DNA of 64,000 bases, from contig JAFZUL010000054.1 in assembly GCA_017618355.1 (NCBI GenBank), positions 41,513 to 105,512 on the forward strand, in the 5' to 3' direction. Position numbers and translations under genes: made by a program. The stretch's first letter is position 1, and every line of letters begins with the position of its first letter. Positions 46,332-55,422 of this stretch are shown here, piece after piece. Under the pieces are notes generated by a model, which searched no databases, was not told the origin of the DNA, and saw only the letters and a program-made list of their open reading frames with translations. The DNA comes from Muribaculaceae bacterium (GTDB lineage Bacteria; Bacteroidota; Bacteroidia; Bacteroidales; Muribaculaceae).

Positions 46332-48728
46332 TTATACCGATTTCATCTTGTAGAATGAGCGGTAGACGAAGTAGAGTGCGATGAGCACGAAGACGATGCC
46401 GAAGTAGGGTGCCAAGTCGCGGAAGTTCTCACTGATGGCAATCTCCATCGCCAGCACACCAAAGAGTGTGGTGAACTTAATGATGGGGTTCAGTGCAACC
46501 GAGCTGGTGTCCTTGAATGGGTCGCCCACGGTGTCGCCCACCACGCTGGCGTCGTGCAACTCAGTTCCCTTGGCCTTGAGATCAACCTCTACAACCTTCT
46601 TGGCATTGTCCCACGATCCACCGGCATTAGCCATGAACACAGCCTGGAACAGACCGAAGACGGCGATAGAAATCAGGTAGCTCACGAAGAGGCAAACGGC
46701 GTCGTTACCGCCAATTCCCGCTGGCGACGAGAGGCAAGCAAAGCCCAACGCAAAGCAGAAGATTGCGATGAAGATGTTGAGCATACCCTTCTGTGCATAC
46801 TCGGTGCAGATGCGTACTACCTCTTGACTCTTGCTGATGTCGGCTTTCTTGGGAGCGTTCGCATCGAGCTTGATGTTGTTCTTGATGAAATCAACAGCAC
46901 GGTTGGCGCCAGTGGTAACAGCCTGCATTGACGAACCAGTGAACCAGAACACTACACAACCACCAAGGATGAAACCAAGGATTGAGTAAGGATTGAGCAG
47001 GTTGAGGATTTCGGCTGGCTGAATTCCAAGAGTATGCTGAATCATCAGGATGAGCGAGAAAATCATGGTTGTGGCACCAGCCACTGCAGTACCGATGAGC
47101 ACGGGCTTGGCAGTCGCCTTAAAGGTGTTGCCGGCGCCGTCGTTGGCCTCAAGGTAGTATTTCGCTTTCTCAAAATCGGGGGTGAAGCCAAAGTCGTTCT
47201 CGATGTCGGTCTTGGCCTTTTCGATGTCGTCCTCGATGAGTGAGAGCTCATATACCGACTGTGCGTTGTCGGTCACAGGTCCATAGCTGTCGACAGCGAT
47301 AGTCACAGGTCCCATTCCCAGCATACCGAATGCCACGAGGCCGAATGCGAAGATTGAGTAGTAAGGGCCTAACAGGGCAGTCATCTCGCACTGTGCCGAG
47401 GCAATATAGGCGATGAGCATAAGCAGGAAGAACACGAATCCGGTCCAGAAACCGCCGAAGTTACCTGCAACAAGACCCGACAGGATGTTGAGCGAAGCGC
47501 CACCTTGCTTTGATGTCTCAACCACCTCTTTCACATGTGTAGAGGTTGGCGAGGTGAAAAGTTTGGTGATCTCGGGGATAAGAGCAGCACCAAGAGTGCC
47601 GCAAGAGATGATGCTTGCCAAGCCAATCCACCAGTTGTTGCCCAAATCCTTGAGCAAGAAGTAGCTGGCTGCAAATGTCGCGATAATAGAGAATATAGAG
47701 GTTATCCACACCAAGCTTGTGAGTGGCTTCTCAAAGTCAAGGTCATCGGCCTTGCTGTATTTAGATTTTGCAAAGAATCCATTAATATAATAAGAGAGAA
47801 CCGAAGTGATTACACCGAGGATGCGCATCACAAAGATCCACACCAGCAGAGGAATTTGGAACTGTTCAGGCACGGCAAGCAGAATGAACGACACGAGAGC
47901 TACACCAGTAACACCGTAGGTCTCGAAACCGTCGGCAGTCGGGCCGATGGAGTCACCAGCGTTGTCGCCAGTACAGTCAGCAATCACGCCAGGGTTGCGT
48001 GGGTCGTCCTCGCCAATCTTGAATACCACTTTCATGAGGTCGCTGCCGATGTCGGCAATCTTGGTGAAGATACCACCAGCGATACGCAAAGCACTTGCTC
48101 CTAATGATTCACCGATGGCAAAGCCAATAAAGCAGCTGCCAGCAAGCTCAGCGGGCATAAACATGAGGATTACGAGCATAAGCAACAACTCAACGCAAAT
48201 CAGCACTACGCCAATGCTCATACCTGCCGACAATGGGATGTTAAGCAGGTCGAGAGGACGGCGACGCAAGGAGGCGAACGCCATGCGGCTGTTGGCGAGG
48301 GTGTTCATTCTCACACCGAACCAAGCCACAGCATAGGAGCCCAGAATACCAATCACTGTCCATCCCAAAATCAGTAATACCGAGCCGATGGGCATCTTTG
48401 ACAGCAGACCGAAGTAGAGAGCTATGGCAGCGCCAATGAAGACGAATAGGATTCCCAAGAACTTGCCCTGCTGCTTGAGATAGGTGGAGCATGTCTTGAA
48501 AATCACATTGCCAATCTCGAGCATCGAGTCATGGGCTTTGAGTTTGCGTACTTTGCTGAATTGCCACAGGCCAAACAGCATACCGAGAATCACGATTAAA
48601 AATCCCCAATAGAGCACGCTAGTTTGAGAATCGCTAGCAAAGCCCTCGGGCATCTTCAAGTCGGCTTCGCTAGCCATCAGCGAAACCGGTAGCATCAACA
48701 TGGTTAATGCGGAAATGAATTTTTTCAT
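46332..48728 (-). CDS. hppA: Membrane-bound ion-pumping pyrophosphatase
   Basis: A 798-residue integral membrane pyrophosphatase that uses pyrophosphate to pump protons or sodium. The catalytic segments are DIGSDLMK, the diverged IADCTGDNAGDSIGPTADGFETYGV and the C-terminal GGSWDNAKKVVE and VVGDTVGDPFKDT. At the site that sets potassium dependence (GNTTAA in potassium-dependent enzymes) it reads GNTFKAT, with Lys and Thr, which points to a potassium-independent type. Around residues 500-545 there is an acidic insertion (SLIEDDIEKAKTDIENDFGF). Ion choice cannot be settled from this alone. Confidence 0.93.
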   Translation of the reverse strand: MKKFISALTMLMLPVSLMASEADLKMPEGFASDSQTSVLYWGFLIVILGMLFGLWQFSKVRKLKAHDSMLEIGNVIFKTCSTYLKQQGKFLGILFVFIGAAIALYFGLLSKMPIGSVLLILGWTVIGILGSYAVAWFGVRMNTLANSRMAFASLRRRPLDLLNIPLSAGMSIGVVLICVELLLMLVILMFMPAELAGSCFIGFAIGESLGASALRIAGGIFTKIADIGSDLMKVVFKIGEDDPRNPGVIADCTGDNAGDSIGPTADGFETYGVTGVALVSFILLAVPEQFQIPLLVWIFVMRILGVITSVLSYYINGFFAKSKYSKADDLDFEKPLTSLVWITSIFSIIATFAASYFLLKDLGNNWWIGLASIISCGTLGAALIPEITKLFTSPTSTHVKEVVETSKQGGASLNILSGLVAGNFGGFWTGFVFFLLMLIAYIASAQCEMTALLGPYYSIFAFGLVAFGMLGMGPVTIAVDSYGPVTDNAQSVYELSLIEDDIEKAKTDIENDFGFTPDFEKAKYYLEANDGAGNTFKATAKPVLIGTAVAGATTMIFSLILMIQHTLGIQPAEILNLLNPYSILGFILGGCVVFWFTGSSMQAVTTGANRAVDFIKNNIKLDANAPKKADISKSQEVVRICTEYAQKGMLNIFIAIFCFALGFACLSSPAGIGGNDAVCLFVSYLISIAVFGLFQAVFMANAGGSWDNAKKVVEVDLKAKGTELHDASVVGDTVGDPFKDTSSVALNPIIKFTTLFGVLAMEIAISENFRDLAPYFGIVFVLIALYFVYRSFYKMKSV

Positions 48729-48886
48729 ATACTTATATTAGATTATAATTAAATAGTCTATGTTATAGATAATTAGTGCTCCATCTCATGAAAGTCATGA
48801 GTTTTGAGCGTGTAAAGGTAGCAAAAAATAGCCTAAATAACAAAAAGTAGAAAAAAAAACTGCATTTGAATGCAGTTATTTTATAG

Positions 48887-51715
48887 TTATTGAATAGTGA
48901 CTTTTTTGCCATTGTGAATATAAATGCCTGGTGAAGTAGGCTTGTTGTAATAGATTATACCAGTGATAGAATACCATAAATTGTCATTTGTTCGGGAATT
49001 AGCTATGATGCTCTCGATGCTAGCTTCATCCTTTTTTGTCTGATACTCTGTCTTGGCACTCTCAAGCAGATTTTTGAAGACTGTCTCATCGTGCAACTTG
49101 CTCATGTCGCACGCCGCCGTCACCCTTGCCGCTATCACGTCGCTGGCATAGTTTGAGCCTAAAATGATGCGGCTCTCTCCATATTCAAATCCGCGCTTGA
49201 GTATCTCGTTTTGGCAATCGGGCATTACTTCGGCTAGTGCCAATGCGATAGCCCATCCCAGCATTGCGTGGCGAGAGGGGTATGAGGACTTGTAGTAGTT
49301 AAGCCACGCATCGCCACCATACTGGACAGTTTCTTTAAAATATGAGTAAGGCCGCGTGCGGAACATGGCATCCTTAAGAGTATTGGAGCGTGTGATGAAG
49401 GTGAGCTTGAGAAGCTTGATAAGCATGACAATGTGTGGTGTCTCGCTTTCAGAAATGGTGACCACAGGCGAACACTCGCCAAAGGTGCTGATGAGATAAT
49501 CGTCATCTATCGCCACATCGGCGTCGGCTTGGGCGCCTCGCTCGGTGGAGCGTATCTCTTTAGATTGCCAATACGTGAAGAGGTCGCCCACGAAGTGGAG
49601 GTCGTCGAAGGTGGGCGGAACATCGAGAATCTTGGTGATGACAGGAAAAGACGATGCTTTTATGTCGCTCTCGGTGAGGCCCTTGATCTGCATATATTCG
49701 GCACGGGCTGCTGCCATGTCGGCTTGAAATTCGGATGTGGAGCGGGAGTGTGCTATGGCGGCGCTGGCGCATGTGATGGCGGCATCGACATCGCTCTGCC
49801 AGCATACTCCAGCTATCACTCCGCAGGCGGCGCACTGCATCGCTTTAGTCAAAATGGTGTCTTGCATGTGTGGCGCCATTTGTGCCAATGCTAGCGCTGT
49901 GCTCCACACCATTGCCGCATGTGCCGAAGGATGTGATGCCACTGAATCGCTGAGGTTGGGAATGGGGATGGTTGCGTTGTAGCCCCATGGCTGCTCGTTC
50001 ATCAATTCGTAAGGTTTCCTGCGTGATTGGGACACAGTCATGGTTTTAGCGCTGTTAAGTCCCGCTTCGGCAGTTTGAGAGATTATGTTATAGATTGATG
50101 GAGTGCTGCTTTCGCTGATGTCGAGACCAAGCACGCCGCTGTAGATGGAGCATAAATGGTCGATGTCACATTGTGAATCGTGCCGTGCCATCTCACCACG
50201 CTCGGTTGTGCGCATTTTCTTACCCCATATCCATCGATAGAAGTCGCTGGCAAAGATTGTGCTTGCCGTGTCGGGAGGAGTGGGCGTTAATGTGTTGTGT
50301 CGTGGTTGCTCGCCAGATTGAGTGGCCGAGATGTTGTGAGTGTTGGCGCCAATTGCCGCGCATTCTTGCTTGGCAGCTTCCAAAAGGCTGTTGAAATAGG
50401 TCTCGTTATGCATCTTGGCGAGCAAGCATGACGCCATAACGCGTCCAGCCTGCACATCGGCAGGGTAGTGATAACCTGCTATCACTCTGCTCCATCCTAT
50501 GTCATAGCCACGCTTGAGGATGGGATTCTGTAGATGTGGCAACACCTCGGTGAGTGCTAGTGCCATACCCCATCCAATAATGGCATGCCCTGATGGATAG
50601 GAAGAGTCTTCGCGATAGGTTTCTTCATCTTCAGGTATTGTAGTGTTATCTCCTAGCTGCACATAGGGCCGGTTTCTATACCAGTTGTTCTTGAATACTA
50701 TAGCATGAAGTCCCAGCATCAATTTTAAGTTCTTCAGCAACTGTGTCGTGCGAGGCAAAGTGGCGCTTGAGATGTCAATGCCCGCACATTGCGCAAACCC
50801 GCCTATGATGACGTCGTCTTCAAGATTTGCGTCGATAATGGCTTGAGCGCCACGTTCGGTGTTGCGCTCGCTCTTCGCCTGCCAATAAGGGGCTACCTCG
50901 CCATAGAAGAAGTAGGAATCGTCCATTATGGGCGCTTCGATGATCCTGATTGCCGACGGAGCCGCGCTAGTGTTGATTTGGCTCTCGGTAAGTCCTTTGA
51001 TTTGCATATATTCGGCGCGAGCAGCCGCCAGGTCGGCCTTATATTCGGCGGTGGCGTGTGAGCGTGCTATCGCCGCGCTAGCGCATGTCATGGCGGCATC
51101 GACATCGCTCCGCCAGTGTGCTCCCACAATTACTCGGCTGATGCCATATTCATAACCTCGCCTGAGGATAGTGTCTTGCATGTGTGGCGCCATCTCGGCG
51201 AGCGCGAGCGCTGTGCCCCAGCCAAATCCAGTGTGTGACGAAGGGTAAGCGCTGCTTTTCTCTAGTTCTTCATGATTGTCATATTGCCCCCATGTGTTCT
51301 CCTTCATAATGACAAAAGGACGCTTGCGGTAAAGGGTGCTTTTCATTGCCGCCACTGCACCTGCGCCAGTGTCGCCCGACCTATGCATGAACCTGTAAAT
51401 CGCAGGGGTGTTTTCTTCGCTGATGTCGATTCCCAGCACGTCGCTGTAGATGGTGCACATGCGCACGATGCCAAACTTCGACTCCCAGCTAGCCTGCTCG
51501 CCACGGGGCGTGTTGCGCTGCTCTTTTCCCCAAATCCACCAAGCATAGTCACCATTAGTGGCAAGCATCGTGGAATCGGGTGGCCCAGGGAGATAGACGA
51601 ACGCATCGGGCATGTCGTCTCCTTGCAGGTAACTGTTCTCGATGCTGGCATAAGCGTTGTTTGCCGTGATAATGACGGCAAGCAATAGCCATATATGTCT
51701 GAGTTGCTTAGACAT
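48887..51715 (-). CDS. Four-domain class A acid phosphatase-like protein with T9SS signal
   Basis: A 942-residue exported protein made of four PAP2/class A acid phosphatase domains. Motif KX6RP...PSGH...SRX5HX3D: domain 1 K125/R132P, PSSH 158-161, S193R...H200...D204; domain 2 K342/R349P, PSGH 374-377, S409R...H416...D420. Both are complete. Domain 3 has K557, RRKP, PSAH 596-599 and CGVIAGVC, losing the catalytic His (Cys638). Domain 4 has K781/R788P, PSRH 813-816 and S848R...Asn855, also without His. Domains 1-2 and 3-4 are copies: EYMQIKGLTES occurs at 235 and 673. The last 25 residues (SPGIYIHNGKKVTIQ) look like a T9SS signal. It is 10 bases after the PafA-like gene. Confidence 0.88.
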   Translation of the reverse strand: MSKQLRHIWLLLAVIITANNAYASIENSYLQGDDMPDAFVYLPGPPDSTMLATNGDYAWWIWGKEQRNTPRGEQASWESKFGIVRMCTIYSDVLGIDISEENTPAIYRFMHRSGDTGAGAVAAMKSTLYRKRPFVIMKENTWGQYDNHEELEKSSAYPSSHTGFGWGTALALAEMAPHMQDTILRRGYEYGISRVIVGAHWRSDVDAAMTCASAAIARSHATAEYKADLAAARAEYMQIKGLTESQINTSAAPSAIRIIEAPIMDDSYFFYGEVAPYWQAKSERNTERGAQAIIDANLEDDVIIGGFAQCAGIDISSATLPRTTQLLKNLKLMLGLHAIVFKNNWYRNRPYVQLGDNTTIPEDEETYREDSSYPSGHAIIGWGMALALTEVLPHLQNPILKRGYDIGWSRVIAGYHYPADVQAGRVMASCLLAKMHNETYFNSLLEAAKQECAAIGANTHNISATQSGEQPRHNTLTPTPPDTASTIFASDFYRWIWGKKMRTTERGEMARHDSQCDIDHLCSIYSGVLGLDISESSTPSIYNIISQTAEAGLNSAKTMTVSQSRRKPYELMNEQPWGYNATIPIPNLSDSVASHPSAHAAMVWSTALALAQMAPHMQDTILTKAMQCAACGVIAGVCWQSDVDAAITCASAAIAHSRSTSEFQADMAAARAEYMQIKGLTESDIKASSFPVITKILDVPPTFDDLHFVGDLFTYWQSKEIRSTERGAQADADVAIDDDYLISTFGECSPVVTISESETPHIVMLIKLLKLTFITRSNTLKDAMFRTRPYSYFKETVQYGGDAWLNYYKSSYPSRHAMLGWAIALALAEVMPDCQNEILKRGFEYGESRIILGSNYASDVIAARVTAACDMSKLHDETVFKNLLESAKTEYQTKKDEASIESIIANSRTNDNLWYSITGIIYYNKPTSPGIYIHNGKKVTIQ

Positions 51716-51725
51716 TTATGTTCAA

Positions 51726-53213
51726 TTATTTGGGCGCATCAAAAGTGATGGCGTCGCCAATGCAGGCGTTGGGCATTTGTATGTGCAGCATAGCGCACAC
51801 TGTGGCAGCGATATCTACTATGCGAGTGGGTTTATTGGTCTCACCGTGAGGTACATGCCATCCCATGAACACTAGCGGGATATGGCTGTCGTAAGGATTC
51901 CACGAGCCATGGGTTGTGCCTTTGTAGTCGCTCTTCACACGGTAAGGGAAGTATCCCGCTTGTGTCATCACCACGATGTCGCCGCTGCGTCCGCGGTGAT
52001 AGCCGTTAATGAGTCGTTCTTTGAGTATTTCGGGGATACTGGCCTCTTGTATTTTCTCATAATCTACTACTGCCACTAGCTCATCTTCCTTGTTGAGGAC
52101 ATCAATGGCGACTTTCTTGACTTGCTCCACATCGGCTCCCACGCTGTCGATTTTGTTGTGGTTGAGGTAGATGCGGTAGTCATAAATGGCTTGGATGGCA
52201 TCGGGTACACCGCACTCGCGGTTGATGGCTTCGTTCATATTAGTGCGTGCGGTTTTGGAGTCCCATCCACCGGCTGGCTGGTCGTGCTCCTTCATGAAGT
52301 TGGGGTTATGGGCGCCGCCGTGGTCGGCACTGAGGAAGAGCAGGTAGTTGCCGCGACCCACTTGCTTGTCGAGTTCCTTGAAGAAGTGTGCCAGCTCTTT
52401 GTCGAGTTGCATATACACCTCATAGTTCTCGCGGCCACGTGTGCTATAGGTGTGGCCAATGGCGTCGGTCGAAGACACGCTCACGCACAGCATATCGGTG
52501 TATTTTCCACGACCTAACTTTTCGTTCTCGAGGATTGCCTCTGCCATGCGGAATGTGTAGGTCACACCCTCGTTGCTGGTGTTGAGGTCGTGCTTGGGCT
52601 CAGTGTTATATTTGTGATTGAACTTCTCCACCCAGTTGGGGAGACGGTCCATATAGTAGGTGCTGGTGACAAAGTGCCCCACATTGCTGTCCCACCAGTA
52701 GGCGGCATCGGCGCTGTGTCCTGCGGGGAGGATGGCGGCGCGAGGCTTAATGGCCACGCCATAAACCTTGCAATCAAAGTCGAAGGCATGTTTCAACTCG
52801 TCGCCAATGGTTGTGGATCGCAAGTTGCGCGGCGAGTTCATGCCCACTTTGCTGTCGGTGCCCACGCCTTCCACGTTCTTGTCTTCGGAGCTCGACACTG
52901 GTTTGCCGTTAATCATAAATCCATTGCCGGCAATGCCGTGGAAAAACGGCACCGTGCCTGTGTAAAGGCTAGCGTGGCCAATGGCTGTCACGGTGGGGAC
53001 GTAGTTTATCATCGTGTTCTCGCAGCTATAGCCCTCATTAAGTAGGCGCTTGATGCCGTCGGAGCTATAGTCTTCATAGTAGTAATACAGGTAGTCCCAT
53101 CTCATCTGGTCCACCACAATGCCCACCACCAATTTGGGGCGGTCGATACGTGGCTGCGCCATAAGGCCTAGTGTCGCGCAGCACACAGCAACAATTATCA
53201 ATAATCGTTTCAT
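51726..53213 (-). CDS. PafA-like alkaline phosphatase
   Basis: A 495-residue exported member of the alkaline phosphatase superfamily. The signal peptide ends near residue 19 (ATLGLMAQ). The metal site is visible: VGIVVDQMRWDYL (Asp), NYVPTVTAIGHASLYTG with the nucleophile Thr, DAIGHTYS (Asp, His), SADHGGAHNP (Asp, His) and THGSWNPYDSHIP (His). The Thr nucleophile and overall length fit PafA, the phosphate-insensitive enzyme of Bacteroidetes. It is the first gene of an operon with the four-domain acid phosphatase. Confidence 0.92.
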   Translation of the reverse strand: MKRLLIIVAVCCATLGLMAQPRIDRPKLVVGIVVDQMRWDYLYYYYEDYSSDGIKRLLNEGYSCENTMINYVPTVTAIGHASLYTGTVPFFHGIAGNGFMINGKPVSSSEDKNVEGVGTDSKVGMNSPRNLRSTTIGDELKHAFDFDCKVYGVAIKPRAAILPAGHSADAAYWWDSNVGHFVTSTYYMDRLPNWVEKFNHKYNTEPKHDLNTSNEGVTYTFRMAEAILENEKLGRGKYTDMLCVSVSSTDAIGHTYSTRGRENYEVYMQLDKELAHFFKELDKQVGRGNYLLFLSADHGGAHNPNFMKEHDQPAGGWDSKTARTNMNEAINRECGVPDAIQAIYDYRIYLNHNKIDSVGADVEQVKKVAIDVLNKEDELVAVVDYEKIQEASIPEILKERLINGYHRGRSGDIVVMTQAGYFPYRVKSDYKGTTHGSWNPYDSHIPLVFMGWHVPHGETNKPTRIVDIAATVCAMLHIQMPNACIGDAITFDAPK

Positions 53214-53238
53214 AACATCTTTTTTTCATTTAATTTTC

Positions 53239-53246
53239 CAAAGGTA
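53239..53246 (-). promoter_or_regulatory. Promoter -7 element of the phosphatase operon
   Basis: On the minus strand TACCTTTG, a full match to TAnnTTTG, 25 bases before the PafA-like start. The -33 box is unclear, and no Pho-box-like repeat was recognised. Confidence 0.55.
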
Positions 53247-53291
53247 GTAATAAAATCGCAATAAAAAACGATTTTAGGATACTTTTTTGTG

Positions 53292-53355
53292 AAAAATGCG
53301 ATTAAGCGAGTCAAAGCACGAGCTTGCTCGATGCCTTGCGAGCGTGAGCATTTTA
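53292..53355 (+). repeat. 64-base repeat, left copy (inverted pair)
   Basis: Reads from aaaaatgcgattaagcgag to gcgagcgtgagcatttta. It matches 55321-55385 in inverse orientation with about six mismatches and one one-base gap. A small hairpin GAGC-tt-GCTC is present; in the other copy it is AAGC-tt-GCTT, a paired (compensating) change. Confidence 0.88.
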
Positions 53356-53468
53356 TTTGAGATTTGCTAAAAAATCGCGATATGTTGAGATTATCTTAGT
53401 GGCAAGTAGTAAAAAACAGTGTCCTGCATGGTTGGTGCAGGACACTATAATATAAATGTGTGATGTGT

Positions 53469-55115
53469 TTACATAACTCTTGTTCCACCGTTGCGCAGAC
53501 GTTCATATTCCTCGCGATCTCTTTGTCTTTGAAGATCTTTGTCTCGCTGATATTGCTGATTTGGTTGTGTCTGCGGCTGCCTGGGTTGCGGCTGCGGCTG
53601 TTGCTGCTGCTTGGGCTGCGGTTTCGGCTGTGGCTTTGGCTGCGGCTTGGGAGCAGGTTCAGGTTTTGGAGTAATTTCTGGTTTTGGTGTTGGCTCTGGC
53701 TTCACATCAGTAATGGGTTGAGGCTCAAGGTCGTCATCATCAACATCGTTGTTGATAGATGTTGATATCTCATCCTCATAGTCATAGAAGCCATCATCGG
53801 AAGTGCTTTCAGAAGTGCTTTCATCTTCGTCACTGCTCTCATCGTCACTGTCATCGGTAGATTTGCTCTTGTCGATACCGAACCATTTCTTTGCGAAATC
53901 GAGGTAGCCATTATCGTAGGCAAAATATCCTCCCACGCCTAGAGCAGCGAGCAGTGCTAAGATAATCACTAGGAGCCAGGGGAATTTCTTTTTCTTCTTC
54001 TCTTGTTGTGGAGGTTCGGAATATCCTATAGGCTCGTTGTTTTCAGCAGCTTGATAGCCAGCAGCCCCAGCAGCAGCTGGAATGGCTCCAGCAGCAATTG
54101 TCGCGTTGGAATCCACTTCGGGAGCAGGCTCGGGAACAGGAGCGGGCTCAGGTATGGGAGCGGGAATCGGGGCGGGCATAGGAGCTGGTTGGGGCTCAGG
54201 AGTGGGAGTGTTCACAACTTGAGACCTATTGCCGTTCAGCCCTTCTTCAACTGCCTTGATTTTCTCAGGGTCAAGTTCAATTTCCCTCAAATCATCAATT
54301 GTGATTTCACCTTGTTGTATTGCTGTGACCAGGGCGGGAACTGGTGCGTGATCAGCCAATTTTAGTATTTCCACATTTGTTTGCTCGGGTTCGGGAACAG
54401 CCTCTGGCGTTGGAGGAACGGGCGGCACTTGTGGTGCTTGAGGAGCCTCTGGCGTTGGAGGAACGGGCGGCATCTGAGGTGCTTGTTGCATCTCTGGAGC
54501 TTTAGGCGCCTCAGGCATTGGTGGAATCTGAGGAGCTTGAGGAGCCTCTGGTGCAGATGGCATCTGAGGTGCTTGTTGCATCTCTGGAGCTTTAGGTTCC
54601 TCAGGCATTGGTGGCATCTGTGGCGCTTGTGGCATTTCGGGAGCCTTTGGTGCCTCGGGCATTGGTGGCATCTGTGGTGCTTGTGGCATTTCAGGAGCCT
54701 TTGGTGCCTCTGGCATAGGTGGCATTTGCGGTGCTTGTGGCATTTCGGGAGCCTTTGGAGCCTCTGGCATCGGTGGCATCTGTGGTGCTTGTGGCATTTC
54801 GGGAGCCTTTGGAGCCTCTGGCATAGGTGGCATTTGCGGTGCTTGTGGCATCTCGGCAGCCTTTGGAGCCTCTGGCATAGGAGGCATCTGTGGTGCTTGT
54901 GGCATTTCAGGAGCCTTTGGAGCTTCTGGCATAGGAGGCATAGGTGGCATCTGCGATGCCTGAGGAGCCTCTGGCATACGAGGCATTTGTGATGCTTGTG
55001 GCATTGGAGGCATAGGTGGCATGCTAGGCGTTGCTAATGGTGTTCCACAAAAAACACATTGGTTACTGCCTGGCGGCACTATGTTTCCACAATTCGGACA
55101 TTTGATTGGTTCCAT
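53469..55115 (-). CDS. Zinc-ribbon membrane protein with 18-residue Pro/Met repeats
   Basis: A 548-residue protein of unknown function. Residues 6-25 are a zinc ribbon (CPNCGNIVPPGSNQCVFCG). Residues 31-240 are tandem 18-residue repeats of the type MPPMPEAPKAPEMPQAPQ, at least ten in number and nearly identical in the middle. A short folded segment follows (NVEILKLADHAPVPALVTAI; IDDLREIELDPEKIKAVEEG), then a Pro/Glu-rich part, one membrane segment near 379-400 (FPWLLVIILALLAALGVGGYF), an acidic Ser/Asp stretch and a Pro/Gln/Lys-rich tail. With the zinc ribbon in the cytoplasm the tail would be periplasmic, which is inference. The gene lies between inverted 64-base repeats. Confidence 0.85.
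   Translation of the reverse strand: MEPIKCPNCGNIVPPGSNQCVFCGTPLATPSMPPMPPMPQASQMPRMPEAPQASQMPPMPPMPEAPKAPEMPQAPQMPPMPEAPKAAEMPQAPQMPPMPEAPKAPEMPQAPQMPPMPEAPKAPEMPQAPQMPPMPEAPKAPEMPQAPQMPPMPEAPKAPEMPQAPQMPPMPEEPKAPEMQQAPQMPSAPEAPQAPQIPPMPEAPKAPEMQQAPQMPPVPPTPEAPQAPQVPPVPPTPEAVPEPEQTNVEILKLADHAPVPALVTAIQQGEITIDDLREIELDPEKIKAVEEGLNGNRSQVVNTPTPEPQPAPMPAPIPAPIPEPAPVPEPAPEVDSNATIAAGAIPAAAGAAGYQAAENNEPIGYSEPPQQEKKKKKFPWLLVIILALLAALGVGGYFAYDNGYLDFAKKWFGIDKSKSTDDSDDESSDEDESTSESTSDDGFYDYEDEISTSINNDVDDDDLEPQPITDVKPEPTPKPEITPKPEPAPKPQPKPQPKPQPKQQQQPQPQPRQPQTQPNQQYQRDKDLQRQRDREEYERLRNGGTRVM
54396..55025 (-). repeat. 54-base coding tandem repeat array
   Basis: In-frame tandem copies, about 54 bases each, that encode the 18-residue Pro/Met repeats of the zinc-ribbon protein. 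Central copies are almost identical at the DNA level; edge copies are 12 to 21 residues and more diverged. Copy number is likely to vary between strains by slippage or recombination. Confidence 0.9.
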
Positions 55116-55303
55116 ATACTAAATTTTTTAAGTTATAATCGATTTTTTCTTTGTTTTTCGTCTCAAAAAACGGGGTTTTAAAACCAATATGCAAAATTGC
55201 GAAAAAAAAATGACATACCCAAAAAAATGCGCATGAAATATTATTTTAATTATTTTTTTTCTTTTTATTAGGTTTTTGGAGTAATTAGGTGAAAAATTAT
55301 ATC

Positions 55304-55311
55304 TAAATTTG
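55304..55311 (+). promoter_or_regulatory. Promoter -7 element of the TPR/barrel operon
   Basis: TAAATTTG, matching TAnnTTTG; the nearest TTTG lies 25 bases upstream, which is somewhat far. The right 64-base repeat copy would then lie in the transcribed leader. Confidence 0.5.
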
Positions 55312-55320
55312 CATATTAAA

Positions 55321-55385
55321 TAAAATGCTCACGCTCGCAAGGCACCAAAGCAAGCTTGTGCTTTGTCTCGCTTAATTGCATTTTT
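55321..55385 (-). repeat. 64-base repeat, right copy (inverted pair)
   Basis: Inverse copy of 53292-53355 (see there). It lies between the -7 element and the start codon of the TPR gene, so it is probably in the leader RNA. Confidence 0.88.
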
Positions 55386-55422
55386 GTAAACTACGCTTTA
55401 AAAATTGACAATATAATATACT

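Larger units (their letters stand above)
55116..55422. other. Intergenic region with repeat copy and promoter
   Basis: About 307 AT-rich bases between divergent genes. It contains the right 64-base repeat copy and the -7 element TAAATTTG at 55304-55311. No gene was seen. Confidence 0.6.

Noticed and set aside
54396-55025. Regular 54-base repeats that could look like a CRISPR array
   Set aside because: The units are contiguous and in frame, encode 18-residue repeats, and have no unique spacers between them.
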